64,000 nt of DNA from Lachnospiraceae bacterium MD329 (lineage in GTDB: Bacteria; Bacillota; Clostridia; UBA1381), in NCBI GenBank assembly GCA_010206265.1, contig VIQV01000001.1, forward strand, positions 62,001-126,000, read 5' to 3'. A program made the translations under genes and the position numbers. This document shows positions 27,838-37,432 of this stretch, piece after piece. The notes beneath the pieces were generated by a model. The model was given only the letters and a program-made list of their open reading frames with translations, made no database searches and had not been told where the DNA came from. Position 1 is the stretch's first letter. Each line of letters begins with the position of its first letter.

Positions 27838-28803
27838 TCAGGACTCGTCCCCGTCATTGACATAAGCCTCCACAATAAATCGCGGACGCCGTTTTACTTC
27901 CTTATACATTTTTCCGATATATTCTCCTATAAGTCCCACGGACAACAACTGTACACCGCCTATAAACCATATTGACATCATAAGCGACGCCCAGCCTGCA
28001 CCGGTATTGCCGAGCAGTTTTTCAATAAGCGCATACACAGCCATAACCACCGCAATCACGCACACAATAGCGCCAAATGCCGAAATCATTCGTATAGGGC
28101 TTATACTAAAAGACGTTATACCGTCAAACGCAAACGACAGCATTTTTTTCAGCGGATATTTCGATTCACCTGCAAAACGCTCGTTACGGTCATAATAAAC
28201 GCACGACGAACGATAACCGACAAGCGGTACCATTCCGCGCAGGAACATATTACGTTCTTCAAATTCGGAAAGAGCCTCTATTGCGCGGCGGCTCATAAGT
28301 CTGTAGTCAGCGTGATTAAACACGATATTCACACCCATAACACGCATAAGCTTATAAAACATCACAGCAGTTGTACGCTTAAAGAATGTATCGGTATCAC
28401 GCCTGTTTCTTACCCCGTAAACCACGTCGCAGCCGTCTTTATATTTACGCACCATTTCGGGAATTACGTTTATATCGTCCTGCAAATCAGCATCAATTGA
28501 AATAGCGCAGTCGCATTGGTCCTTAACTGTCATCAGACCGCCGAAAAGCGCGTTTTGATGTCCCGCGTTATGCGCCAGCTTAATACCTGCAATTTCAGTA
28601 TGCTCTCTTGCGAGCGTATCTATGATATTCCACGTCCTGTCCTTCGAACCGTCGTCTACAAAAACAATTCTGCTCTTATTGTTTATCAGCTCCGCTTTTT
28701 TCATCTTGTCAAAAAGCTCGAGCATTTGACGAGAGGTTTCGTTTAAAACCTCCTCTTCATTGTAGCACGGTACAACAATATATAAATTTACGCTTTTGTT
28801 CAT
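27838..28803 (-). CDS. Family 2 glycosyltransferase, DPM1/GtrB-like
   Basis: 321 residues. GT-A domain with YIVVPCYNEEEVL, the metal-binding ISIDADLQDD and a conserved NHADYRLMSRRAIEAL segment; two C-terminal membrane helices follow (about 230-300). This is the architecture of polyprenol-phosphate glycosyltransferases such as GtrB and ArnC-like proteins, which load a sugar on undecaprenyl phosphate at the inner leaflet. The sugar and acceptor are not known. Confidence 0.9.
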   Translation of the reverse strand: MNKSVNLYIVVPCYNEEEVLNETSRQMLELFDKMKKAELINNKSRIVFVDDGSKDRTWNIIDTLAREHTEIAGIKLAHNAGHQNALFGGLMTVKDQCDCAISIDADLQDDINVIPEMVRKYKDGCDVVYGVRNRRDTDTFFKRTTAVMFYKLMRVMGVNIVFNHADYRLMSRRAIEALSEFEERNMFLRGMVPLVGYRSSCVYYDRNERFAGESKYPLKKMLSFAFDGITSFSISPIRMISAFGAIVCVIAVVMAVYALIEKLLGNTGAGWASLMMSIWFIGGVQLLSVGLIGEYIGKMYKEVKRRPRFIVEAYVNDGDES

Positions 28804-28929
28804 TCGTAATCATTCCTTTCAAGCCTATATTATACACCATTTTCCTCTTTCAGACAAGTAATTTTTACCGATTTATTGAATTACATACGCTTTTATGTTA
28901 CTATATTAGAAAAAAGAGAGTGAACGGAT

Positions 28930-29307
28930 ATGAATAAAAAACTGCGTCGCATACTTTTAACGTTTTTACCGCCGATTGCCGTAATCGCCGTTTTTTTGCT
29001 GCGCGCAATTTTTTTGCGTCTGTCATACCTGCTTCCTCCGTGCCCGTTTTTCGAAAAAACAGGGCTTATGTGCCCCGGCTGCGGCAACACGCGCGCCGTG
29101 CAGGCACTTTTGACATTTCACCCGATTTCAGCATTGAAATACAATATCTCAATTCCTATTTTACTTGTTTTCGCAGTGTTATTATACTCGCAATATGTAA
29201 TTTCAGCGTGGATAAAGCCTGTAAGACTTATACCGAAAAGCTGTAAGTTTTATATTACACTCGGTTTAATATTTACCGCGTACTGTATAATCAGAAATTT
29301 TGTATAA
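28930..29307 (+). CDS. DUF2752 small membrane protein
   Basis: 125 residues with three predicted membrane helices. The DUF2752 signature CPFFEKTGLMCPGCGNTRAV is clear, with its Cys pair. Function unknown. It is a single gene preceded by a GAGAGTGAACGG site and followed by a bidirectional terminator. Confidence 0.9.
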   Translation: MNKKLRRILLTFLPPIAVIAVFLLRAIFLRLSYLLPPCPFFEKTGLMCPGCGNTRAVQALLTFHPISALKYNISIPILLVFAVLLYSQYVISAWIKPVRLIPKSCKFYITLGLIFTAYCIIRNFV

Positions 29308-29338
29308 ATAAAAAACGGCATTACGCCGTTTTTTATTT
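29306..29338. terminator. Bidirectional terminator between convergent genes
   Basis: AAATAAAAAACGGC / GCCGTTTTTTATTT arms around ATTAC: runs of A and T on both sides serve the DUF2752 and DUF4190 genes alike. Confidence 0.88.
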
Positions 29339-29735
29339 ATATCCAGTTAATTCCGTACATTATTTCGGATAACAGTCCCGTAATAGAAAACACGATTGAA
29401 ACACCGATTAAACAGATATAAAGCGCAAGACCGATTGCCGAAAGTATAACACCTGTCTTTGCCTTTGTATCGTCAGGATTTTTTCTCATTTGCGGTATAC
29501 CAAGTACAAGACCTATAATTCCGCATACTACAGACGCAATTCCTCCGCCGCAGCAGAATATTGACAGTGACAGCGACACAATTCCCAGTACAAGCGAGGC
29601 TGTCGAAGTACCGTCAGACGACTTATGCGGCGGCTGATTGACAACATTATACTTCTGCTCACCGCTGTTTGAGGTGTTTTCCTCCGTGTTCACCGTTTGC
29701 TGAATTTCATCATTGTTAAAATTGTTTTCTTCCAT
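29337..29735 (-). CDS. DUF4190-type membrane protein
   Basis: 132 residues. A polar, Asn/Gln-rich N-terminus (about 1-45) leads to two Gly/Cys-rich membrane helices (ASLVLGIVSLSLSIFCCGGG and GVILSAIGLALYICLIGVSI). This matches the DUF4190 layout, a widespread small membrane family without a known role. Single gene with an AAGGGGG site. Confidence 0.82.
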   Translation of the reverse strand: MEENNFNNDEIQQTVNTEENTSNSGEQKYNVVNQPPHKSSDGTSTASLVLGIVSLSLSIFCCGGGIASVVCGIIGLVLGIPQMRKNPDDTKAKTGVILSAIGLALYICLIGVSIVFSITGLLSEIMYGINWI

Positions 29736-29812
29736 CTTTTCTACCCCCTTATCTTTATATTATTATTTTACCACTTTATTATTATTTAGTCAAACTTTTT
29801 TTGGATAATATA

Positions 29813-29841
29813 TTGCAAAATATGGCTATATGTGGTAGAAT
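29813..29841 (+). promoter_or_regulatory. Promoter of the eda-kdgK operon
   Basis: TTGCAA (29813-29818), 17 bases, TAGAAT (29836-29841), 37 bases before the eda ATG. Confidence 0.6.
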
Positions 29842-29878
29842 GTTTATATATATTGGAGTAACAAGGAGGAGTTTTTAA

Positions 29879-30532
29879 ATGTTAAAGGAAGATGTTCTAA
29901 AAAAACTTACAGACTGCGGTCTTGTAGCAGTTGTAAGAGCAAACAACGCCGAGGAAGCTATTAAAATTTCCGACGCGTGTCTTGCAGGTGGCTGTACGGG
30001 TATTGAGCTTACTTTTACTGTTCCGGGAGCGGACAAGGTTATTGCCGCTTTGGCTGAAAAGTATTCAAACGGAGAGATGATGCTCGGCGCAGGCACAGTG
30101 CTTGACCCCGAAACCGCAAGACTTGCAATTCTTGCAGGCGCAAACTTTATTGTAAGCCCTGCGTTTAACGCAGAAACGGCTAAGCTTTGTAACCGTTACA
30201 GAGTTCCGTATATGCCGGGCTGCGCTACAATTACAGAGGTTATTACAGCTATGGAGGCAGGCGCCGATATTATTAAGATATTCCCTGCTGATTTGTACGG
30301 TCCGACAATTATCAAGGACATAAAGGGTCCTCTTCCGCAGGCTCAGATGATGCCTACAGGCGGTGTCGACAAGAATAATGTCGCTGAATGGATTAAAGCG
30401 GGAGTTGTGGCTGTCGGTGCAGGTTCGTCACTGACGAAGGGAGCTAAGACAGGCGATTATAACGCAATTACAGAAACTGCAAAAGAGTTTATCGCAAATA
30501 TTAAAGCGGCAAGAGCAGAATTGAAGAAATAA
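29879..30532 (+). CDS. eda: KDPG/KHG aldolase
   Basis: 217 residues. The class I aldolase barrel shows VAVVRANNAEEA, the catalytic Glu region GIELTFTVPG, GAGTVLDPETARLAILAGAN, and the Schiff-base Lys in DIIKIFPADLYGP. It splits 2-keto-3-deoxy-6-phosphogluconate into pyruvate and glyceraldehyde 3-phosphate. With the sugar kinase 26 bases downstream it makes the last two steps of uronate (pectin-derived) catabolism. Confidence 0.95.
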   Translation: MLKEDVLKKLTDCGLVAVVRANNAEEAIKISDACLAGGCTGIELTFTVPGADKVIAALAEKYSNGEMMLGAGTVLDPETARLAILAGANFIVSPAFNAETAKLCNRYRVPYMPGCATITEVITAMEAGADIIKIFPADLYGPTIIKDIKGPLPQAQMMPTGGVDKNNVAEWIKAGVVAVGAGSSLTKGAKTGDYNAITETAKEFIANIKAARAELKK

Positions 30533-30558
30533 ATTGTTTATGTAAGGAGAATATAATA

Positions 30559-31590
30559 ATGGCTAAAATAGTTACAATGGGTGAAATAATGCTTAGACTT
30601 TCAACACCCAACAACGAGAAATTTATTCAGGCAGATGAATTTGACGTATGCTACGGCGGCGGTGAGGCTAATGTTGCAGTTTCACTTGCAAACTACGGTC
30701 ACGACGCAGAATTTGTTACAAAAGTACCCGAAAACCCAATCGGTGACTGCGCCGTTGCGGCTCTTCGCAAAATGAATGTAGGCACTCAGAATATCGCAAA
30801 AGGCGGTGAAAGACTTGGTATATACTTCCTTGAAACAGGCGCAAGTATGAGAGCCTCAAACGTTGTTTACGACAGAGCTCATTCATCAATCTCTACAGCT
30901 ACGGCGGCAGATTTTGACTTTGACAAAATTTTTGACGGCGCTGACTGGTTCCACTTTACAGGTATTACTCCTGCAGTTTCAGACGCTGCGGCAGAGCTTA
31001 CGGAGCTTGCCTGCAAAGCAGCAAAGGCTCACGGAGTAACAGTTTCCTGCGACCTTAACTTCAGAAAGAAATTATGGTCAAGCGAAAAGGCTCAGAAGGT
31101 TATGTCAAACCTTATGCAGTACGTTGACGTATGTATCGGCAACGAAGAGGACGCAGACAAGGTTCTCGGCTTTAAGCCTGAAAACACAGACGTTACAAGC
31201 GGCGAGCTTAACCTTAAAGGCTATGAGAGTATCTTTAAACAGATGGTAGCTAAATTTGACTTCAAGTATGTTATTTCATCACTGAGAGTTTCAAAATCAG
31301 CGTCTGACAATGGCTGGTCAGCTTGTATTTATTCAAAGGAAGATGATGAATTCTATCATTCAAAGGAATACAGAGTACATCCAATCGTTGACCGCGTAGG
31401 CGGCGGCGACAGCTTTGCAGGCGGTACAATCTGCGGTTTCGTTGACGGCAAGAACTTCAAGGACGCTCTTGAATTCGGTGTCGCGGCGTCAGCTCTTAAA
31501 CATACAATCCCCGGTGATTTCAACCTCGTTTCACGCGCAGACGTTGAAAATCTTGCCGGCGGTGACGGCAGCGGCCGTGTACAGAGATAA
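30559..31590 (+). CDS. kdgK: 2-keto-3-deoxygluconate kinase (PfkB family)
   Basis: 343 residues. PfkB signatures are YGGGEANVAVSLANYG near the N-terminus and DRVGGGDSFAGGTICGFVDG with the catalytic Asp near the C-terminus. It phosphorylates 2-keto-3-deoxygluconate for the neighbouring aldolase. The specific substrate is inferred mainly from the eda pairing; other PfkB sugar kinases look similar. Good AAGGAG ribosome site. Confidence 0.9.
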   Translation: MAKIVTMGEIMLRLSTPNNEKFIQADEFDVCYGGGEANVAVSLANYGHDAEFVTKVPENPIGDCAVAALRKMNVGTQNIAKGGERLGIYFLETGASMRASNVVYDRAHSSISTATAADFDFDKIFDGADWFHFTGITPAVSDAAAELTELACKAAKAHGVTVSCDLNFRKKLWSSEKAQKVMSNLMQYVDVCIGNEEDADKVLGFKPENTDVTSGELNLKGYESIFKQMVAKFDFKYVISSLRVSKSASDNGWSACIYSKEDDEFYHSKEYRVHPIVDRVGGGDSFAGGTICGFVDGKNFKDALEFGVAASALKHTIPGDFNLVSRADVENLAGGDGSGRVQR

Positions 31591-31603
31591 TTCAGCGTAT
31601 ATT

Positions 31604-31630
31604 AAAAGGAGCTTTTAAAGCTCCTTTTTT
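31604..31630. terminator. Terminator after kdgK
   Basis: A 25-base inverted repeat with arms AAAAGGAGCTTT and AAAGCTCCTTTT, ending in TTTTTT; usable from both sides since the GerMN gene converges on it. Confidence 0.85.
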
Positions 31631-31632
31631 AT

Positions 31633-32562
31633 TTATTCAATAATACTTTCGTCCCTGCCGAACATACTTCCTATATTTATATTCCCGAAATTATTAACCT
31701 TTTTACCGTCCATCAAAAATTGTACGCGTTCAATATTATCAATCTCGGTAAGCGAATCTACAATAGAATAAATTACCATTTTTTCTTTATCCGCCGAACC
31801 CGAATTTTTATCAAGAAAACTGGATTTAAAATTCACAAAGCAGATATTATCCGACGTATCAACGCTTAAAAGCACCGTCCCGCTGTTTAACGACGCGGTC
31901 AAATCCTCGCTCACAGGACCCTTGATAAGCTCGTTTATTATATACTGAGCTATAGGCTGCTGGTCTGTAACCTTAATCGTGCGCGCCTCACGCGCAAGCA
32001 GTGAGCCGTCCTTTTTAGGGAAATACAGCATTACGTCACGCATTTCGCTTGTATATGTATCTGTAGGAAGATTTATATCACGGTCTGTCAGGTAGCCTAT
32101 TATTGAACCGTCGCCCGTGGAAATATCTCTGCCCTCTATTACCACCTTTACGCTTGATACGCAGTCAAGAGCGCAAAGTGATTTTACCACCGCATACACC
32201 GCAAGCAAATCCTTTGTATTATCACCCGTGATAAATTCACGTGAAAAGTTTACTACCACATCACCCGTTTCCACTCCTGTCAGTGAAATAAGACGTGTTT
32301 TCCGTTCAACTATTCTGGTAAGCCGTCTGTCTTTCGGCCCCTTGCTTAGAGCCTCAACAACGTTTTCAGCTAAATCCTGACTGTAATGATACTTTATTTC
32401 CCTGTTCTCAGATTCAATTCCTGTCATTGCAGAATTGAAAAAATACAATTCACCTTTGTACCACTCACTGGCATAGTCACTTTCAATCAGCCCTACCGTC
32501 AGTGCCGCCGCAACAACTACAACAATCAGTACAGAAATTACAATTATTCTTTTCTTTTTCAT
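31633..32562 (-). CDS. GerMN-domain protein
   Basis: 309 residues. One N-terminal membrane helix (IIVISVLIVVVVAAALTVGL) followed by two GerMN domains, the first about 55-170 (VVEALSKGPKDRRLTRIV, GDVVVNFSREF) and the second about 190-300 (IINELIKGPVSEDLTASL, VNFKSSFLDKN). GerM is a germination/sporulation cell-wall-associated protein in Bacillus. Its start shares one base with the stop of the kinase gene, so it belongs to the same operon and perhaps to the same stress response. Confidence 0.88.
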   Translation of the reverse strand: MKKKRIIVISVLIVVVVAAALTVGLIESDYASEWYKGELYFFNSAMTGIESENREIKYHYSQDLAENVVEALSKGPKDRRLTRIVERKTRLISLTGVETGDVVVNFSREFITGDNTKDLLAVYAVVKSLCALDCVSSVKVVIEGRDISTGDGSIIGYLTDRDINLPTDTYTSEMRDVMLYFPKKDGSLLAREARTIKVTDQQPIAQYIINELIKGPVSEDLTASLNSGTVLLSVDTSDNICFVNFKSSFLDKNSGSADKEKMVIYSIVDSLTEIDNIERVQFLMDGKKVNNFGNINIGSMFGRDESIIE

Positions 32563-34049
32563 TATGCACGACCTCCTTTACGTACTTTATACGGAAGCCT
32601 GATAGTGAATATACTTCCTACTTCCGACGCGTTTGTTACGGTAATTGTACCGCCGTGCATACTGACCGCTTCTTTTGTAATAGAAAGTCCCAGACCTGTA
32701 CCACCCGTATCGCGCGCACGTGAATCGTCCAAACGATAGAAACGCTCAAAAATTCTGTCACGTTCAGATTCGGGTATTCCCGGTCCGTTATCCTCAAATT
32801 TTATTGTCAGATAATTTGAATCTGATGTTACATCAATATGTACAAAACCGCCTTCGGGAGAATATTTTATAGCGTTATCCGCAATGTTGTATATAGCCTC
32901 ATACATTTTATCGTAATCAAGCAATATCGGGTCAAATTCCTTATCGTGATAATCGGTATATATAACAATATCCTTAGAAGTTGCAATCGGTGTCAGTTTT
33001 TTCACAACCTGATTAATTAACATACGAATGTCTGTTTCCTCTGCCTTGAGCGACGTGTCACCTGCGTCCATACGCGTAAGGACAAGTAATCTCTCAACTA
33101 TTCTGGTAAGTCTGTCTACCTCGTCTGACATATCCGTTAAAAATTCCTTAACCATTGCAGGTTCAAGATTCTCCGCAGACACAAGACTGTCACAAATAAG
33201 TTTAATTCCTGCCATAGGAGTTTTCAGCTCGTGCGACGCGTCCGAAACAAAGTTACGTCTTTTTTCTTCAAGCAATTCAAGTTCATCACACATATAATTC
33301 AGTGTTTCCGCCATCTGCGCCATCTCATTATGACCCTTTACAGCCAGACGTTTTGTAAAATCTCCTTTTGAAATTTCACGCGCCACCTCTCTGAACTTTT
33401 CAAGCGGTGACGTTATAATATAACTCATTGCCAGAGAAAGCATACCTATAAGAATAATGATAAGCGCGCTGAATACGATAAGACTTGTACGAGTAGACTG
33501 AATTGTATCATCAATTGTATTAATTGATTCCGCCAGATATACACCGCCTATAATACTTCCGCCTATCTCTATAGGCACGGCAACGCTTATAAGCCGCATA
33601 TCATTTTCAACCGTAGTAATGGTTTTCGCCTGCTCACCGTCAAGAGCGCGTTTTAACACATCACGCATAAAAACCTTGCCGCTAAGCTGTGATTCTGCAT
33701 TAGTATCATAGAGCACAGTATAAGAAGTATTAGTAACAACACCTCGGATATTTGTACCTGCCAGACTGTTTTCAATAACACCTGCAAATTTATCTGCCGC
33801 CGTTGCCGAGGTATCACTGCCCCAGATATCAGACACTGTTGCCGATATAATATTTGCTTTGGCAAACATATTTATTGTTTCTGCACTGTAGAGGCTTTCA
33901 CTAAGCAAACTTATTATGTAAACACACATCAGAACAAGCGTTGTTACTATAATGGCAAGATACGTCGCCAGCATAGTAAAACGCATTGAGCGTATTCCGC
34001 TGCGTATTTTTTCAAATAGACTAATCTTTTTTGTAGTAATAACCAACAC
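32562..34049 (-). CDS. Membrane sensor histidine kinase
   Basis: 495 residues from a GTG at 34049 that overlaps the regulator gene by 29 bases; an ATG at 33986 is an alternative. Two membrane helices (about 25-50 and 185-210) enclose an extracellular sensor of about 135 residues; HAMP, HisKA (His in SDASHELKTPMAG), N-box NIADNAIKYSPEG, and G boxes DNGPGIPESERDRIFERFYR and GGTGLGLS follow. Pairs with the OmpR-type regulator just upstream. Confidence 0.94.
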   Translation of the reverse strand: MLVITTKKISLFEKIRSGIRSMRFTMLATYLAIIVTTLVLMCVYIISLLSESLYSAETINMFAKANIISATVSDIWGSDTSATAADKFAGVIENSLAGTNIRGVVTNTSYTVLYDTNAESQLSGKVFMRDVLKRALDGEQAKTITTVENDMRLISVAVPIEIGGSIIGGVYLAESINTIDDTIQSTRTSLIVFSALIIILIGMLSLAMSYIITSPLEKFREVAREISKGDFTKRLAVKGHNEMAQMAETLNYMCDELELLEEKRRNFVSDASHELKTPMAGIKLICDSLVSAENLEPAMVKEFLTDMSDEVDRLTRIVERLLVLTRMDAGDTSLKAEETDIRMLINQVVKKLTPIATSKDIVIYTDYHDKEFDPILLDYDKMYEAIYNIADNAIKYSPEGGFVHIDVTSDSNYLTIKFEDNGPGIPESERDRIFERFYRLDDSRARDTGGTGLGLSITKEAVSMHGGTITVTNASEVGSIFTIRLPYKVRKGGRA

Positions 34050-34707
34050 CCCACTTCGTTCTTATATAAGCAGGCTCGGCAGGATTTTTCTCGATTTTCT
34101 CCCTGAGCCTTCTTATGTGCACGTCCACCGTCCTTACATCACCCGGATAATCAAATCCCCAAGCGATATCCAAAAGATTTTCACGTGTATATACCTTACC
34201 CGGATTTCTTATAAACAGCTCCAGCAAGTCAAATTCCTTGCTCGTCAGTTCAATAACCCTATCATTTATTGAAATACGTCTGAAATTATAGTCAAGCGTT
34301 ATATCACCTGAAACAATCAGTTTATCCTTTTCCGCATTGTTTCCGCCCTGATTGACGCGACGTAATATTGCCTTAATACGCGCTGTAACCTCCCGTATGT
34401 TAAACGGTTTTGTAATATAATCGTCCGCGCCGTATTCCAGACCGAGTATTTTATCTATATCTTCACTTTTTGCGGTTATCATTATAATCGGTACATTCGA
34501 AAAACCGCGTATTGTACGGCAGACTGTAAAGCCATCTACCTTAGGCAACATTAAATCAAGAAGAATAAGGTCTATCGTGTTATCGTGCGCAAGACGTATT
34601 GCCTCTTCTCCGTCAAATGCAGTGACAACACTGTAACCCTCCTGTTCAAGATTAAACTTAGTAGCCTTCACCAACAGCCTTTCATCATCTACCACTAATA
34701 TTTTCAT
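34021..34707 (-). CDS. OmpR/PhoB-family response regulator
   Basis: 228 residues from the ATG at 34707, behind GAAAGGG; a GTG at 34716 is less likely. Receiver with DDE pocket, phospho-acceptor Asp51 (DLILLDLMLPKVDGF) and Lys in YITKPFN; the C-terminal winged helix has DVRTVDVHIRRLREKIE. Resembles WalR/PhoP-type regulators of cell envelope functions, consistent with the GerMN gene in the operon. Confidence 0.94.
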   Translation of the reverse strand: MKILVVDDERLLVKATKFNLEQEGYSVVTAFDGEEAIRLAHDNTIDLILLDLMLPKVDGFTVCRTIRGFSNVPIIMITAKSEDIDKILGLEYGADDYITKPFNIREVTARIKAILRRVNQGGNNAEKDKLIVSGDITLDYNFRRISINDRVIELTSKEFDLLELFIRNPGKVYTRENLLDIAWGFDYPGDVRTVDVHIRRLREKIEKNPAEPAYIRTKWGVGYYYKKD

Positions 34708-34737
34708 TATATACACCCTTTCATTTATATCAGCGCG

Positions 34738-35103
34738 CTATTTTGCGCATATATCGTCCTTTATCTTTTCAAACTTCTTTTCACTTATCCCCGACACCTT
34801 CATTATTTCCTCAGGTGTCGCAAATGCACCGTTTTCCTCGCGGTAGGCAATAATACGACCTGCAAACGCTTTACCTATTCCGTCAAGCTCCATCAGTTCC
34901 TCCTCACCGGCGGAATTTATGTTTATTCTTCCGTCTATACTGCTTTCACTCTCAGAATGATACGGCAGCGCGTCCTCGGTTGCGACCGTTTCCATAATAA
35001 ATGCGTCGCGTTCCAGATATTCAACCGCAAATCCGGCAATACAAATAACACCGAATATAAATACCGCGGCAATCACTTTTGCTTTTTTCTTTAATACTAT
35101 CAT
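34738..35103 (-). CDS. ComEA-like helix-hairpin-helix DNA-binding protein
   Basis: 121 residues. One N-terminal membrane helix (VIAAVFIFGVICIAGFAVEY), a short linker, and a C-terminal double HhH domain (ININSAGEEELMELDGIGKA, EEIMKVSGISEKKFEKI). ComEA is the membrane-anchored DNA receptor of transformation. It lacks the ~50-residue SLBB domain of Bacillus ComEA. It precedes the regulator by 30 bases. Confidence 0.88.
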   Translation of the reverse strand: MIVLKKKAKVIAAVFIFGVICIAGFAVEYLERDAFIMETVATEDALPYHSESESSIDGRININSAGEEELMELDGIGKAFAGRIIAYREENGAFATPEEIMKVSGISEKKFEKIKDDICAK

Positions 35104-35195
35104 ACCGTTTCCTCTTAAATACTTTCTTACAACTTATATTGTACCATATTTTTTCCCGATTTCCAAACATTTTTTTAGTTTTAAAGAAATATTTA

Positions 35196-35224
35196 TTGCA
35201 ATACATTCATTATTTTGGTATAAT
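35196..35224 (+). promoter_or_regulatory. Promoter of the D,D-carboxypeptidase gene
   Basis: TTGCAA (35196-35201), 17-base spacer, perfect TATAAT (35219-35224), 54 bases before the ATG. Confidence 0.68.
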
Positions 35225-35278
35225 AGTAAATTGAAAAAGTATGCAAAATCAGCTTTTGCTAATGGAGGAACTTATATA

Positions 35279-36943
35279 ATGAAAAAAACACGGTTTATTT
35301 CCCTTATTATTGCGGCTTTTATTTCTTTCAGCTCGTTATCAGTTTCACTTGCCGCTCCGACGCCCACGCCGGACACTTCAACTTCTACAGTAACTTCAGC
35401 AGACGGTACAACAAGAACAGTAGGTGCAGACGGCAATCCCGTTACCAGCCCTGTTCCGACCGCCACATCATCAAGTGATGATGACGAGGATGATGAAAGT
35501 CCGTCGCCATCACCTGTTGCCACTTCAACTCCTGAGGCGACTGCAACACCTGCTCTCGTACAGCTTGAAGCAGGTATAACTATGGAGGACCCGACGCTTA
35601 CACCGCCTAAAATTTCTTACGCGCAGTCAGCGCTTTTGATGGATATGAAATCGGGACGTGTTCTCTACAGTAAAAATCTTGATGAAAGAGTATTCCCTGC
35701 CAGCTTAACAAAAATAATGACAGGCATACTCGCTCTTGAAAACGGAAATATGTCAGATACGGTCACCGCAACATATGAAGCGCTTAAAAATATTACTCTG
35801 GAAGATTCACAGATGGGGCTGCTTATAGGTGAAAATCTCACTATGGAACAGCTTGTAAACGCAATGCTGATACATTCGGCAAACGACGCGTCAAACGTAA
35901 TTGCAATTCAGATTTCAGGTTCAATAGAAGCATTTGTAGAGCTTATGAACAAAAAAGCTCAGGAACTGGGTATGACAGGTACCAACTTTGTAAACGCCTG
36001 CGGTTCGCACGATGACAACCATTACACCACAGCACGGGACCTTGCCATACTCGCTAAATATGCAATGCAGAACGAGCAGTTCCGCGAAATAGTTAAAACT
36101 CCGATTTATAAGGTTGCGCCTACAAATAAATTTGCCAACGAGCGTATACTTGTAAATACAAACCTGTTTATGAGTACGGCGCGTTCGACCTATTATTATT
36201 ATCCGCCTGCTATCGGCATTAAAACAGGTCACACCTCACAGGCAGGCTACTGTCTTGTATCTGCAGCAACATACAGCGATATTGAGCTTATGGCAATTGT
36301 TATGAACTGCCAGAATGTAGATACTAAGGAGCAGGCATATTCGTATATCGACTCAAAAACATTATTTGACTTCGGATTTGACAATTACCTTAATCAGCCG
36401 CTTGCGGCAGTCGGAGATATTGTCTCAGATAAAAAGGTGTATGAGGCAAAGGACGATATCCGCGTTGCACTCACAGTTGAAACGGACGTTTCAGCGCTTA
36501 TACCCACCAGAGAAGGCAGTGCAAACGAAATTCAAACAAATGTTGACCTTCCCGAACAGATTGACGCGCCTGTAAAAAAAGGCGACGTGCTCGGCACAGT
36601 GACATATACTTATAAAGGTATTCAAGTCGGGTCGGCTAATCTTATCGCGACAAACGACGTTGAAAGAAACCACCTGCTGCACGTTTTTCATTTAATTTTA
36701 AAGGTTATAGCAAGTCCGTTCTTCTTTATACCTGTAATTATTCTTATTCTGATTATGCTTTTTGCAAGACACAGGAAGAAGAAACGCGAAAGACAAAGAC
36801 GTATTCAGCAGTTAAAGCGCAACAGACAGCGCGGTACTGCCTCCGATAACGATACCGGCAAACGAACGCCTGACAGAAACGCTTCGCGTACACAGCGCGT
36901 TGACCACGATACAAAGGGTTCAAATTCACGATACAGAAAATAA
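35279..36943 (+). CDS. dacA: D-alanyl-D-alanine carboxypeptidase (PBP5/DacA type)
   Basis: 554 residues from the ATG at 35279, with a GGAGGAAC site. Signal peptide, then an extended Thr/Pro/Asp/Ser-rich linker (about 25-105), the S11 peptidase domain with SLTK (FPASLTKIMTG), SAN (HSANDASN) and KTG (GIKTGHTSQAG), a PBP5_C beta domain, a C-terminal membrane helix and a basic cytoplasmic tail. It trims the last D-Ala of peptidoglycan stem peptides outside the membrane. The linker is unusual in length. Confidence 0.94.
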   Translation: MKKTRFISLIIAAFISFSSLSVSLAAPTPTPDTSTSTVTSADGTTRTVGADGNPVTSPVPTATSSSDDDEDDESPSPSPVATSTPEATATPALVQLEAGITMEDPTLTPPKISYAQSALLMDMKSGRVLYSKNLDERVFPASLTKIMTGILALENGNMSDTVTATYEALKNITLEDSQMGLLIGENLTMEQLVNAMLIHSANDASNVIAIQISGSIEAFVELMNKKAQELGMTGTNFVNACGSHDDNHYTTARDLAILAKYAMQNEQFREIVKTPIYKVAPTNKFANERILVNTNLFMSTARSTYYYYPPAIGIKTGHTSQAGYCLVSAATYSDIELMAIVMNCQNVDTKEQAYSYIDSKTLFDFGFDNYLNQPLAAVGDIVSDKKVYEAKDDIRVALTVETDVSALIPTREGSANEIQTNVDLPEQIDAPVKKGDVLGTVTYTYKGIQVGSANLIATNDVERNHLLHVFHLILKVIASPFFFIPVIILILIMLFARHRKKKRERQRRIQQLKRNRQRGTASDNDTGKRTPDRNASRTQRVDHDTKGSNSRYRK

Positions 36944-36946
36944 CAC

Positions 36947-36972
36947 AAAAGGGAGCATATGCTCCCTTTTAA
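36947..36972. terminator. Bidirectional terminator after dacA
   Basis: Perfect 24-base palindrome: AAAAGGGAGCAT and its complement, with A and T runs on either side, between convergent genes. Confidence 0.86.
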
Positions 36973-37319
36973 TTTTGCTCTCTAAATACTGTATTTTTTG
37001 TAAATTTAGCAATTATACCACTGATAATATTCCTGCCCCTGTCGTCTACGCTGTCCATCAGTGAATACAAAAAGTTTTCTTCTTCATCACTCAGATACAG
37101 ACTGTACTGTCTGAATTCGCTTTCAAGACACACTCCTCCGCCCTTACCTCCTTTAATAGTTATAGGCGCAATACTGCTTAAATACAAAATATCACGAGAT
37201 ATAGTTCTGACCGATACGTTAAACATATCTGCTAAATCGCGTTTTAATAATTGCCTGTTTACACGAAGTAAATCGAGCATTTGTCTCCTGCGGTCGCTTA
37301 CACATAGTTTATCCTTCAT
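36969..37319 (-). CDS. DeoR/HTH_11-type regulator, short
   Basis: 116 residues from the ATG at 37319, behind GAAAGGATA; a longer in-frame start at 37373 lacks such a site. The winged HTH is RRRQMLDLLRVNRQLLKRDL followed by DMFNVSVRTISRDILYLSS; then a short Gly-rich segment (KGGKGGGVCLES). There is no ligand-binding WYL domain. It is downstream of the second agrD in the same direction, with an inverted repeat between them, and may be part of that locus. Confidence 0.78.
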   Translation of the reverse strand: MKDKLCVSDRRRQMLDLLRVNRQLLKRDLADMFNVSVRTISRDILYLSSIAPITIKGGKGGGVCLESEFRQYSLYLSDEEENFLYSLMDSVDDRGRNIISGIIAKFTKNTVFREQN

Positions 37320-37432
37320 TTTAAATATCCTTTCAATTTTAGTTTGTATATTAATAAGCTGTGTTAAAAACAAGTACTGAACTCATTCTGTAAACACAGC
37401 TTTTCTTCACATTGTTATTGGGTCAGTCGGGA

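Noticed and set aside
27838-28803. Teichoic-acid polymerising glycosyltransferase
   Set aside because: The two C-terminal membrane helices and DPM1-like motifs fit lipid-carrier glycosyltransferases better; no teichoic acid genes are adjacent.
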